64,000 nucleotides of DNA from Pasteurellaceae bacterium LFhippo2 (lineage in GTDB: Bacteria; Pseudomonadota; Gammaproteobacteria; Enterobacterales; Pasteurellaceae), in the NCBI GenBank assembly GCA_029852775.1, contig LEKJ01000061.1, positions 101,073 to 165,072 on the forward strand, given 5' to 3'. Below the pieces are notes generated by a model. It made no database searches. It saw nothing but the letters and a program-made list of their open reading frames with translations, and was not told the origin of the DNA. The first letter of the stretch is position 1. Each line of letters opens with the position of its first letter. This document shows positions 50,331-57,951 of the stretch, piece after piece. Both the position numbers and the translations under genes were made by a program.

Positions 50331-50804
50331 TTATTTTAGCACCGTTTTCATCTCTTCTTCAAAGGTTTTTGCTACTGTGCGCAATGCTCGGTCTTTTGCC
50401 ATATCTGCGCCCTTTTCCATAAAGTGCTGACCTTGCATTTTCTTTGTGCCACGATCAAGCATAAACCAGTAGAAAGGGTCGGTGCGGTCTTTGGTGTTTT
50501 CGCCTACTCTCGCCATTCGCTTGCCTTTCGGTCGTCTAATTCTAATGATGGTTTGCCCTGATAACTCTTTTCTTGAAATTTTTGTGGTGTGTCGTAGGTT
50601 GTTTTTCACTGTGCCTTTTTGTCTGAAATTGGTGCTATGCCCTAACACTGGGATTTGCGGTTTCATTATCTGCTTAGCCTCTTTCGCTCCTGCGTTGAGA
50701 GATTTGCGGATAGCTTTTTTCGCACCACGTTCAACATCTTTTACTTTTTTCTGTATTGCTCGCTCTAGCTCTTTCAAGCCTTTTACTTGTACTGTGATAC
50801 TCAT
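50331..50804 (-). CDS. HK97 gp10-like head-tail protein
   Basis: This 157-residue protein starts at 50804 (MSITVQVKGLKELERAIQ), with AGGA upstream. The opening motif VKGLKELERAIQKK and the basic helix AIRKSLNAGAKEAKQIMK, then DPFYWFMLDRGTKKMQGQHFME, fit the HK97-gp10_like family. These proteins sit at the head-tail junction or help tail completion. It follows terL by ten bases. A 95-base GC-rich gap follows it. Confidence 0.82.
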   Translation of the reverse strand: MSITVQVKGLKELERAIQKKVKDVERGAKKAIRKSLNAGAKEAKQIMKPQIPVLGHSTNFRQKGTVKNNLRHTTKISRKELSGQTIIRIRRPKGKRMARVGENTKDRTDPFYWFMLDRGTKKMQGQHFMEKGADMAKDRALRTVAKTFEEEMKTVLK

Positions 50805-50814
50805 TTGATTTGTC

Positions 50815-52488
50815 CTATAAATTAATGCCATTGAAGTCCGCTAATGCTTGGCGTTGTTGGTCGGTCATCTCAAAGGCTAGATCGCCATACTCTAGCTGAT
50901 ATGTACCTAATGCCATTAAAAACGCTATAGCGGGGTCGATTTTGTTCGCTGATTTCTTTTTATTCGGCTTGATATTGGCGTTTGCGTCCGTTTCCATAAC
51001 CACGTTAGACAATGCCCACGCTAACACTGGATCGCCGTTGTGTTCTATCATTTGGCGATTTATTAGCACTTCGGCTGATTTAGCAACGGGGCTGTAACGT
51101 TGGTAGGTTTGGGGGAATGGTTCTACTTCCAATCCGTAGCCTTGCAACTGTGTGCGTAAATGGGTTGCGTTCCATACGTCAAAGCCGATCATTTCGATAT
51201 TGAATAGCTCGCTATCCTTGAAAATATCATCTCTTATTCGGTCGTAGTCGATACAGTCGCCCTTAGTTACCCTTAGCCAGCCCATACGCTCCCAGTTCCG
51301 ATAAATAGCACGGTTTTTATTTGCCACGTTCTGTAACTGGTATTCGGGGATATAATGGCGTGTCACTAGGCGCACTTTGTTATTTTCTACAGGGAAAACA
51401 TAGCAAAGGCTTGTAATATCGTTGGTGCTTGATAGGTCTAAGCCCATATAGCACGCCTTACCGTGTAAGTCGCTTTCGCTGTAGGTGCGCTCGCACTGTT
51501 TCCAACTCCCTTCGCCTAGCCACGGTGTCGAACCGTTGCACCATACGTTAAAGCGTTTAGTAAGCATTTCTACCCATTCGGACGGAATACCACGGGCTTT
51601 TGTGATGGTGTTCTCAAAGTCTTTAAATGGAATGGATTTACCTATATTCGGGTTCGCCTTGATCCATTGCGTAGGGTCGTCCACTTCGTTTTCATCGTCT
51701 AATTCATAAATCAGTATGAAGATACTTTCGTTTTGCTCCGCTCCGTCTAGGATTTGACAACAATAGTCATAGTGCTGTTTACAAGCTGAAATGGTGTTAC
51801 TGCCTGCGGTTGTAATGGCAAATAGTAAGCCCTCGGGGCGTGCGCCTTGCCCTAGCTCTAAGGCTGAATAGACTGAATTGTCGGGGTGTAAGTGGTATTC
51901 GTCCACAATCGCAAGGCTGGGGTTTGTACCCTCGATAGTGCTTGATTTACTCGCAAGCGGTCGCATTACGCTGTTTTTTTGCGTGTATAGCATTTTGTGC
52001 TGTTGGATAGTCAAACGCTTGCTTAATGGCTTGGATAGGGTCGCCATTTTCTTGGCATCATCAAACACTATTCGGGCTTGATCTCGGCTTACTGCGGCCG
52101 TGTAAATATCTTGCTGTCCTTTTTCCATTACTAGCCACCAGTTAGCCAACACTGCGCCTATCGTTGATTTGGCATTCTTTCGGGCTACTTGAATATAGGC
52201 GGATCTGTACTTGCGTAGTCCGCTATCTCTGTATTTAAAGCCTAAAATGTTAGCAAATAGAAAGATTTGCCAGTCTGAAAGTATGATTTTTTGACCGTAT
52301 AAATGCCCTTTTACGTGGGGGCATAGCTCGGAAAATTTGAGAAATTTAGTTACAATTTCTTCATCAAAGTAGTAACTAGGGTTGGATAAATCGGCAAAAT
52401 AGCGATTAACCGCTTGCTTGATACGTTTACAAGCTACGATCTGACCGCTTTTTACTTGCTCTGCGTATTCGTGCCACGGTTGGATCAT
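50815..52488 (-). CDS. terL: Terminase large subunit (HK97 type)
   Basis: This 557-residue DNA-packaging motor has an N-terminal ATPase with the Walker A-like ARKNAKST (102-109) and Walker B SLAIVDEYH (191-199). The C-terminal nuclease shows Asp in YMGLDLSSTNDITSL and IEMIGFDVWNATHL. Length is full, with no sign of decay. It pumps genome into preformed heads and cuts at cos. Its start overlaps the terS stop by 4 bases. Having its own TerL means the island packages itself rather than redirecting helper terminase. Confidence 0.93.
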   Translation of the reverse strand: MIQPWHEYAEQVKSGQIVACKRIKQAVNRYFADLSNPSYYFDEEIVTKFLKFSELCPHVKGHLYGQKIILSDWQIFLFANILGFKYRDSGLRKYRSAYIQVARKNAKSTIGAVLANWWLVMEKGQQDIYTAAVSRDQARIVFDDAKKMATLSKPLSKRLTIQQHKMLYTQKNSVMRPLASKSSTIEGTNPSLAIVDEYHLHPDNSVYSALELGQGARPEGLLFAITTAGSNTISACKQHYDYCCQILDGAEQNESIFILIYELDDENEVDDPTQWIKANPNIGKSIPFKDFENTITKARGIPSEWVEMLTKRFNVWCNGSTPWLGEGSWKQCERTYSESDLHGKACYMGLDLSSTNDITSLCYVFPVENNKVRLVTRHYIPEYQLQNVANKNRAIYRNWERMGWLRVTKGDCIDYDRIRDDIFKDSELFNIEMIGFDVWNATHLRTQLQGYGLEVEPFPQTYQRYSPVAKSAEVLINRQMIEHNGDPVLAWALSNVVMETDANANIKPNKKKSANKIDPAIAFLMALGTYQLEYGDLAFEMTDQQRQALADFNGINL

Positions 52489-52844
52489 AGTTCGTCTAAT
52501 TCGTCCTTTTCTTCGGTGTCTATCGGGGTTTTACGTCTGCTTACAGGGTCAAAGCCTAGCAATGAAGACATCTTAACTATAATTTTTTCCGCCTCTGATT
52601 TAGCAGAAAGGGCGGGGTTACGTGCTTCTGTACCTTGGCTGTTTGTAATACTAAAGCCACGTTCCGCAATATCCTGCACCGCTCGGCGATAAAGGGAGTA
52701 ATTCACGCAATAAAGCTCTAGGTTAGTATAGTCTTCTGTGGTTATATCGCCACGTTCCGCCAATACCTTTATTTTTAACTTCCATTGTTCTTTGGCTATT
52801 TCATCAAGATAGCCTGGGGCTTTTGGGATTTTCTTTTTAATCAT
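52485..52844 (-). CDS. terS: Terminase small subunit (P27 family)
   Basis: This 119-residue protein has the family start IPKAPGYLDEIAKEQWK and the segment YTNLELYCVNYSLYRRAVQDI, followed by NPALSAKSEAEKIIVKMSSLLGF. It binds the packaging start site and hands DNA to TerL. It is translationally coupled to terL and follows a 213-base gap that is the best candidate for cos. Confidence 0.88.
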   Translation of the reverse strand: MIKKKIPKAPGYLDEIAKEQWKLKIKVLAERGDITTEDYTNLELYCVNYSLYRRAVQDIAERGFSITNSQGTEARNPALSAKSEAEKIIVKMSSLLGFDPVSRRKTPIDTEEKDELDEL

Positions 52845-53057
52845 TTATGAAGTCCTGCTAGGTGTACGGCATCGCCTGATACCTATATTTTCTAAAAAAT
52901 TGTCGTGCGTAAAAATTTGATGGGGGGGGCGGTTTTGGCTGTGTTGGCGTTTTCTTGCTCAACTCCCCCCACTCTATCGGCAAACGGTTAAATTTTCCGC
53001 AAAACGCAAAAGTTCGTTTTGTTTAACCGTTGCTTAACCACTCCATTTTTGGATTGG
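52845..53057. other. Candidate cos region between hnh and terS
   Basis: A 213-base non-coding gap holds a run of eight G (52922-52929) and a large interrupted hairpin. Outer arms AACGGTTAAA (52983-52992) and TTTAACCGTT (53022-53031) enclose CAAAACG / CGTTTTG (53000-53006, 53015-53021) with a 7-base bulge. In cos-type HK97-like phages the packaging site lies beside hnh and terS. The cut position cannot be seen. Confidence 0.45.
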
Positions 53058-53414
53058 TTACTTCTTCGCTCCATATCCTCGCTTGTCGATTACTCTTGTT
53101 TTGTAGCTGTGACAATCTCTACATAATGCTTGATGGTTTGTTACTGCCCAAAACAACGGATCAGATTGCCCATTTTCTACGGGCTTGATATGGTCGATCA
53201 CTGTTGCGGGTGTGTAGTCGCCTTTCTCTAAGCACATCACACAAAGCGGATTTTGTGCTAGATAGCCTTTGCGGTATTGACTCCAACGGTAGTTATAACC
53301 ACGCTTACTTGCATTCTCTCGGTTATCCTTTGGCTTGTGATCTTCACATCGTCCGCTTTTAACTCGGTTTCTACAACCAGGGAAAGTACAACGTCTTAAT
53401 GGTGCTACTGGCAT
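53058..53414 (-). CDS. HNH endonuclease of the packaging module
   Basis: This 118-residue nuclease has zinc CxxC pairs (CTFPGCRNRV, LCVMCLEKG, LCRDCHSYKT) and the HNH core VIDHIKPVENG ... NHQALCRDCH. Phage HNH proteins next to terS cooperate with the terminase in cos cleavage. It is located between the connector genes and terS, in the same direction. Confidence 0.88.
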   Translation of the reverse strand: MPVAPLRRCTFPGCRNRVKSGRCEDHKPKDNRENASKRGYNYRWSQYRKGYLAQNPLCVMCLEKGDYTPATVIDHIKPVENGQSDPLFWAVTNHQALCRDCHSYKTRVIDKRGYGAKK

Positions 53415-53423
53415 TTCATCCCC

Positions 53424-53735
53424 TTAGTAAATAGCCGGTTCTCTATAGGGGTTCCATAAAGCACTAATAGCCATCGGCACTTCATACTGTTGATAGTCCG
53501 TTACTACTTCTCTATTTGCGTATAAATGCCCTATATACATTAAACAACCTACCTTAATCCCCTTAGTAAATCTCACACTCTCGGCCGTGGTTTCTTCGCC
53601 CCATCTCTTGCCTATATGGGTTTGTGCTACCTCTAAGGCTGATTCCGCCAACGTATCTAATAGGGCATCGTCTTCATCGTGATCTATGCGTAGATAGTTT
53701 TTAATTTCATCTATATCAATTTTTACTCTCTCCAT
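53424..53735 (-). CDS. Head-tail connector, gp6-like
   Basis: This 103-residue protein begins IDIDEIKNYLRIDHDEDDAL, followed by LAESALEVAQTHIG, the recognisable pattern of the phage gp6-like / DNA-packaging connector family. It forms a ring under the portal. It overlaps the next upstream gene by 13 bases. Confidence 0.85.
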   Translation of the reverse strand: MERVKIDIDEIKNYLRIDHDEDDALLDTLAESALEVAQTHIGKRWGEETTAESVRFTKGIKVGCLMYIGHLYANREVVTDYQQYEVPMAISALWNPYREPAIY

Positions 53736-54076
53736 TTTGTCGCATCTCCCTCTTTACACATTAACTGTAGTTCTTCGTGCTTTTCCTTTCCGTCAATAAC
53801 AGAATAAATCTCTAGTAACCTTTTCCCATACTTCACCCGCATTTTGCGATCTATCACTAAATCGGGCTGATGGCGCACTCGAATTCTGATAATGTTTTCA
53901 CCCATTAAAAATGGGCCACTAAAATATTCTCGCCCTTGAATAGGTTCTACACTCGCTCGCAAAGTACGCACATCTCGCCATTTATCCTTTGGTGCACCGT
54001 ATTCATTAAGCTGTCGGATTTTCTCTTGAAGAGTGATAACCTTATCAAACTTACCAGCTCTAACCATTCTCGCCAT
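53723..54076 (-). CDS. Phage head closure / head-tail joining protein
   Basis: This 117-residue protein has the pattern DKVITLQEKIRQLNEYGAPKDKWRD and AVEPIQGREYFSG-like SVEPIQGREYF, then IRVRHQPDLVIDRKMRVKY, of the head-tail joining family (gp16/gp7-like). It closes the filled head for tail attachment. It overlaps portal by 17 bases; the true start could be a few codons in (54070). Confidence 0.85.
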   Translation of the reverse strand: MARMVRAGKFDKVITLQEKIRQLNEYGAPKDKWRDVRTLRASVEPIQGREYFSGPFLMGENIIRIRVRHQPDLVIDRKMRVKYGKRLLEIYSVIDGKEKHEELQLMCKEGDATKWRE

Positions 54077-55274
54077 CTTTCGCCCCTTTCTTCACTTCTA
54101 CTGTTTGCTTCCAGGCTTGGCTGAATTCATCACCGCCAACATAAGGCAATAAGCCCTCACGCTTGCGCACTTCATTCGGGCTAAGTATTCCGCTTTTAAT
54201 TGCCACTTCGTAGCTACTAAAGCGATCTTGTTGGTTCGTGCGTAGTAGGTCGCTTGTATCAAACTCAATTACATAGCGTTTCTTACTATTGCTGTTTAGA
54301 TCAATCATCAAAGCATCTTTTAACTGCTGTTCGAAATTGACTAAATGCGGTCTTAGTGTCTGCCCTAAAAATGCTCGGCTCGCCTCTGAAAAGTTCGCAT
54401 AGCTAGAATGCGAATAATCCTGTAAAAAGATTGGGCTAATATTGAAAATACGTGCTATATCTTCGATAGTGAATTTTCGGCTATTCAACCATTCCGCATC
54501 TTGATTACTCATCCCTAACTGCTTGTAATCCATTCCCCCTTCTAAAATAGGGGTTTTCCCTGCGTTCTTTGCCCCTTGATAACGCTCTAACGCTTGTAGG
54601 GCTTTTTGTCCTTTCGCTTGGTCGAACCATTCAGCCGTTGTTAATATGCCACCCGCTAGCAATCCATTTCGCATTACTTCCGAACCGTGTCGCTGTTGTG
54701 CCATTCCTAGCCCTACCGCCTCTCTACAAATCGTTACAGGCGAACGCCCCGTAAAGCCATCATTTGAACCATTGCGCAAGTGTAAGATTTCATCTTGGAA
54801 ATAGTTTTTTACCTTGCCATTTGGATCGGTTAGCTGATAGATATAATCTCCCTTATAAGTACGTTGAATATTGACCGAATAAGGCGGATAAGGTGTAAGG
54901 CTTTCCGCTTGCCCTTTATCATTCCAACCAATCAGCGCATAGGCGTTACCATTTAACAATAAATGGCGCATCATCACTTCTTTGAATTGATAAGGGGTTT
55001 GATTGCGGTTTGGCATTTCATTTAGCAAGTATTCCACGCTGTGATTTTCTACACGCTTTCTACCGTCCGCCATCACTTCAAATAAATAGCACGGCATACT
55101 TGCCACCGCCTGCGCAATAACATTCACTGCATTTAAAACGGCTGGCAATGCCTCCGCTGTGTAGGGGCTGACAAATTCCCCTGCACCTGTATTTGTTGCC
55201 CCCATTACCGCCAAAACGTCATCAATCGTTAAACTTCGGATTTCGGGTTCTTTTTTCTTGAATAGTCCGAACAT
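54060..55274 (-). CDS. Portal protein (HK97 family)
   Basis: This 404-residue portal has the opening FGLFKKKEPEIRSL, AVNVIAQAVASMPCYLFE, LLNEMPNRNQTPYQFKEVMM, LLNGNAYALI and FNISPIFLQDY patterns of HK97-type portals. Twelve copies form the vertex through which DNA enters. It is followed by the joining gene and starts directly after the protease stop. Confidence 0.93.
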   Translation of the reverse strand: MFGLFKKKEPEIRSLTIDDVLAVMGATNTGAGEFVSPYTAEALPAVLNAVNVIAQAVASMPCYLFEVMADGRKRVENHSVEYLLNEMPNRNQTPYQFKEVMMRHLLLNGNAYALIGWNDKGQAESLTPYPPYSVNIQRTYKGDYIYQLTDPNGKVKNYFQDEILHLRNGSNDGFTGRSPVTICREAVGLGMAQQRHGSEVMRNGLLAGGILTTAEWFDQAKGQKALQALERYQGAKNAGKTPILEGGMDYKQLGMSNQDAEWLNSRKFTIEDIARIFNISPIFLQDYSHSSYANFSEASRAFLGQTLRPHLVNFEQQLKDALMIDLNSNSKKRYVIEFDTSDLLRTNQQDRFSSYEVAIKSGILSPNEVRKREGLLPYVGGDEFSQAWKQTVEVKKGAKDGENG

Positions 55275-55841
55275 TTACGCCCCCACAATATCAAGCCACT
55301 TTCTGCGGTTCTCATCTTGCCAATCTGTAATATTTTGACCTTTTGCCACCGCTTGCGAACGTTTTACAATTTCTAAATTACTGTCGGGATAAGCTGGAAT
55401 GCTTGTAACAGTGATTTCTACCAGTTCCGCCTGCTGTACCGTGCGTAAATTCGGTTCTACTGAAAAATCCCACTCGTTCTTAATGGTTCTAAATCCAAAA
55501 CTCATACCGCTAATATCGCCACGTTCTACGCTAACCAATAGATCACGCCCTGTTTGTGTATCGGGCGGTATTAATTCAAAGCGTAAACCTGTTGCATCTT
55601 CTTCTAGCTTTAACGTTCCGCTAGTGGTGCGCCCTAGTAGTTTTGTGTGATCGTGTTCAAATAAGGCTCGAACATCTTTACCACTCTTTAAACTCTCTGC
55701 GAACGCATTCGGGGCAAATCGTTCTACATACTCGCCCCATATCAATTCACTTTCTTTGTTCCACTGCACCACATAGCCCACTAGCTTTTTGTTGTCGCTG
55801 TCGGCTGATAGCGTAGCGGATCGGATTTCTAAATCGCTCAT
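55275..55841 (-). CDS. HK97-family prohead protease
   Basis: This 188-residue serine protease of the S78 family has the catalytic His in LFEHDHTKLLGR (about residue 65) and the Ser in RGDISGMSFGF (about 114). The motif LVEITVTSIPAYPDS near 140 is typical. It trims the capsid N-terminal delta domain during head maturation. It is placed between capsid and portal, directly before the portal. Confidence 0.92.
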   Translation of the reverse strand: MSDLEIRSATLSADSDNKKLVGYVVQWNKESELIWGEYVERFAPNAFAESLKSGKDVRALFEHDHTKLLGRTTSGTLKLEEDATGLRFELIPPDTQTGRDLLVSVERGDISGMSFGFRTIKNEWDFSVEPNLRTVQQAELVEITVTSIPAYPDSNLEIVKRSQAVAKGQNITDWQDENRRKWLDIVGA

Positions 55842-55895
55842 ATATAGTCCTTAAAGTAAAAAGGGGCGTTTTTATTCGCCCCTGTAATTGATTTA

Positions 55896-57080
55896 CTAGG
55901 CTTGCGCCTCTAATACTTTGATTGCGTTGCTATCCACCACGCCACCGCCTAAATATTTGTCGGTGTGGATTTTATAAAAGCCTGGTTCTGTGATTGAATC
56001 GGGTTTTGTGCGTGTGCCTGTTTCGTGATCTGCGATTGTGTAACCACGCTTGAAATCGCCCACCGCTAAGAATGGGTTTGTAGCCTCTGCGTTTGGCATC
56101 GTTTCAACATAGTAAACAGGTAAGCCTAATAATGTAGAAGGTGCGCCCACTTGTAAGCCATCACGCCAGATATAATCGCCATTACCATTTTTAAGTTTTT
56201 GTAATGTGCCTGCTGTCTGTGAGTTCATTACCCATACGGCATTTTTGCGGTATTTGCTGTGTAAACTGTATAAAAGGTCGATCAGCACATCAGCCGTCAA
56301 TTTAGCCGGTTGAACCGCCATTTTTTGAAGTGTACCGAAAGGACGTGTTTTATCGTTGGCGGTTGTGCGTGGATAAGCTAAAAAGCCTTTAGCCTGTTTT
56401 GTGCCTGTACCATTCGTTAAATCGTTTTCTTCGGTTTCTGTGAATGTTTCGCTGATTTCATCAGTAAGCCAGCCTAAAATATCCACCCCGCCAAAATCTA
56501 AGATTTCTTGCGTTGTTTTCGGGTAAGCGTAGATATTATGAAGTGTAATAGAAACTTCATTCATTTTTGGTGTGTTGGTTTCTGTGCGTTCTTCGCCCTC
56601 TGTACCACGGCCAACACTCGCACCGCCTGCGGATACTAATTTTTTATATTCTTTCGCACCTAAAGGCAATTTAACTACGTTACAGATTTGGCGCATTACG
56701 CTATCATCTGTTAAGCGTTTCATTACTTCTTTGTCTAATTGCGGAATAACTGAATAGCCACCATCTGCACCTGCATTCGTATTTGTCGCAAGTGAACGCA
56801 ATTCGCCCGTTTTAATCCAATGGCGCAAATCTGCGTTTGTTGTGTCTGCTTGTGCGGTTTCTACGTCTTTCCCTGCGTGGTTGCGCTGTTCATCAGTTAA
56901 AGCCTCATAACGTGCGATTTCTTTCGCTAAAACGTCCGCTTGTGAACGCAATTCATCAAATTTTGCGCCCTCTGCCTCTGTTGTTGAACGTTGTTCTTTA
57001 TCTGCGGTTTCCATAATAGAACGCATCTCTGCTTTAATTTGTGCCTGTTGCTGGCGTAGCTCTAATAGTTTTTTAAACAT
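55896..57080 (-). CDS. Major capsid protein (HK97 fold)
   Basis: This 394-residue protein has an N-terminal coiled-coil delta/scaffold part of about 1-100 (LRQQQAQIKAEMRSI, SQADVLAKEIARYEAL), then the HK97 shell domain with NAGADGGYSVIPQL, VKLPLGAKEY, AYPKTTQEILDFG, NGTGTKQAKGFL, VWVMNSQTAGTLQKLK and AVGDFKRGYTI. It is full length. Together with protease and portal it shows that the island encodes a complete head, which classical PICIs do not. Confidence 0.94.
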   Translation of the reverse strand: MFKKLLELRQQQAQIKAEMRSIMETADKEQRSTTEAEGAKFDELRSQADVLAKEIARYEALTDEQRNHAGKDVETAQADTTNADLRHWIKTGELRSLATNTNAGADGGYSVIPQLDKEVMKRLTDDSVMRQICNVVKLPLGAKEYKKLVSAGGASVGRGTEGEERTETNTPKMNEVSITLHNIYAYPKTTQEILDFGGVDILGWLTDEISETFTETEENDLTNGTGTKQAKGFLAYPRTTANDKTRPFGTLQKMAVQPAKLTADVLIDLLYSLHSKYRKNAVWVMNSQTAGTLQKLKNGNGDYIWRDGLQVGAPSTLLGLPVYYVETMPNAEATNPFLAVGDFKRGYTIADHETGTRTKPDSITEPGFYKIHTDKYLGGGVVDSNAIKVLEAQA

Positions 57081-57092
57081 AAATAGGTTTCC

Positions 57093-57488
57093 TTAGTTGT
57101 AGAATTTAACTTGATAATGCAATGTAGAAGTTACCCACGCTGATTCATTCGGGTCATAATCGTATGTATAGCGTTTTAACTGACATTCCGCCACGGTTTC
57201 TAGATCTGCTCTGCGTAGGGCGTGTGATACTTCTTCCGCCACTAAATCTAACTGATCTTCTCTTGCGCCTAGCGGTAGATAAATTCCCACTTTTACAAAG
57301 GCATCAAATTCATCATCGCAATTTGTGTATTCGTCCGCATAGACTTCATCAATAAATACCGCAATAGCCGGTAATTCCTGATCTAAGTCTGTAAACGCTA
57401 TGCGCCCACTATGAAAGTATTTAATGCGCTGTACTTCACGTCTTAAAACTTCCGTTATTTCCTGTCTGATTTGTTCATTTAAAATCAT
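57093..57488 (-). CDS. Tail terminator / minor tail U-like protein
   Basis: This 131-residue protein has the layout of lambda gpU: an N-terminal helix, HSGRIAFTDLDQELPAIAVFID, then DAFVKVGIYLPLGAREDQLD and the end YDYDPNESAWVTSTLHYQVKFY. gpU caps the tail tube and joins it to the head. It is the first gene of the head operon, yet no tube or tape-measure gene exists, so it probably adapts the island's head to helper tails. Confidence 0.7.
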   Translation of the reverse strand: MILNEQIRQEITEVLRREVQRIKYFHSGRIAFTDLDQELPAIAVFIDEVYADEYTNCDDEFDAFVKVGIYLPLGAREDQLDLVAEEVSHALRRADLETVAECQLKRYTYDYDPNESAWVTSTLHYQVKFYN

Positions 57489-57577
57489 TGCTGTGTTCCT
57501 CTTAATTAAGAGGGCTTATAGAAAGCCCATAGCACATTATTCAGATAAAAAATGATGCGTAAATAGACTATTTTTCA

Positions 57578-57606
57578 AGCGTTGAAATACGTTTAAATAC
57601 GTTGAG
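57578..57606. repeat. Island-end motif, right copy (inverted)
   Basis: GCGTTGAAATACGTTTAAAT followed by ACGTTGAGT is the reverse complement, with slight reordering, of the left block at 43336-43366. The two form imperfect inverted repeats about 210 bases from the left and 315 bases from the right candidate ends. Confidence 0.6.
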
Positions 57607-57670
57607 TGAAAAAAATTTAAGTGATGTTTTTTTGTACTTTAAGGAAAGAAAAATAAGGTATTTTTACCTT

Positions 57671-57700
57671 GTGAAGACTTGTGAAGACTTGTGAAGACTT
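57671..57700. repeat. Right iteron array
   Basis: Three perfect tandem copies of GTGAAGACTT, each preceded by TT or T so that TGTGAAGACTT repeats. A related TGTGAATACTTGAAGACT lies at 57755-57772. The unit is the reverse complement of the left iterons (44779-44812), the two-cluster arrangement of P4 ori and crr. Confidence 0.7.
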
Positions 57701-57832
57701 AAAAAGATAAGTATTCACATATAATATATTGAAATATATAGATTTATTTTGTACTGTGAATACTTGAAGACTATAACAACAAAATAAATATATTTGGGAT
57801 TGTTAATTTAATTATAAATGGGTTTGAATTTA

Positions 57833-57851
57833 TGTAACCATAGTTGTAACC
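57833..57851. promoter_or_regulatory. Putative integrase arm-type sites (right)
   Basis: Direct repeats TGTAACC at 57833-57839 and 57845-57851, with exactly the 12-base spacing of the pair at 43382-43400. Matching arm sites on both sides of an integrated element mark its ends. Confidence 0.6.
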
Positions 57852-57913
57852 ATCAATAAGCACTATATAAAAATCTATTTGTTTTAAAAAAGATTTATTC
57901 TAAAACTCGGGGA

Positions 57914-57921
57914 CAGCTAGT
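57914..57921. other. Possible right attachment site
   Basis: CAGCTAGT is shared with the tRNA-Val 3' part (43242-43249). However, the rest of the tRNA end (CGCACCA) does not follow here, as it should after simple integration, so this may be chance or a decayed site. Confidence 0.25.
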
Positions 57922-57951
57922 AATCCCAGTTCTTACGGACTGGGATTTTTT
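57922..57951 (+). terminator. Terminator near the island right end
   Basis: Stem AATCCCAGT / ACTGGGATT (57922-57930, 57939-57947) followed by T-rich sequence on the plus strand. No plus-strand gene precedes it inside the island, so it may be the original host terminator pushed aside by insertion. Confidence 0.65.

Larger units (their letters stand above)
43257..57921. mobile_element. Capsid-encoding phage satellite (cfPICI-like island) at tRNA-Val
   Basis: This is an island of about 14.7 kb starting at the 3' end of tRNA-Val. The plus-strand P4-type integrase is next to the tRNA; all other genes run on the minus strand: replication (SF3 helicase), Ash/Icd-like, AlpA, then a block of HK97-type head and packaging genes. 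Tape measure, tail tube, baseplate, fibres, lysis genes and a CI repressor are all absent. I found no exact uptake-signal 9-mer in it, against at least 14 in the rest. This matches capsid-forming PICIs, satellites that build their own heads and borrow helper tails. The left end is firm; the right end is inferred from paired TGTAACC sites (57833-57851) and is uncertain by up to several hundred bases. Confidence 0.85.

Noticed and set aside
57671-57700. Tandem 10-mers as a CRISPR array
   Set aside because: Units are too short, have no spacers, and no cas genes are present; iterons explain them better.
57914-57921. Firm attR call at CAGCTAGT
   Set aside because: Only 8 bases match and the expected remaining tRNA end is missing; kept only as a low-confidence site.
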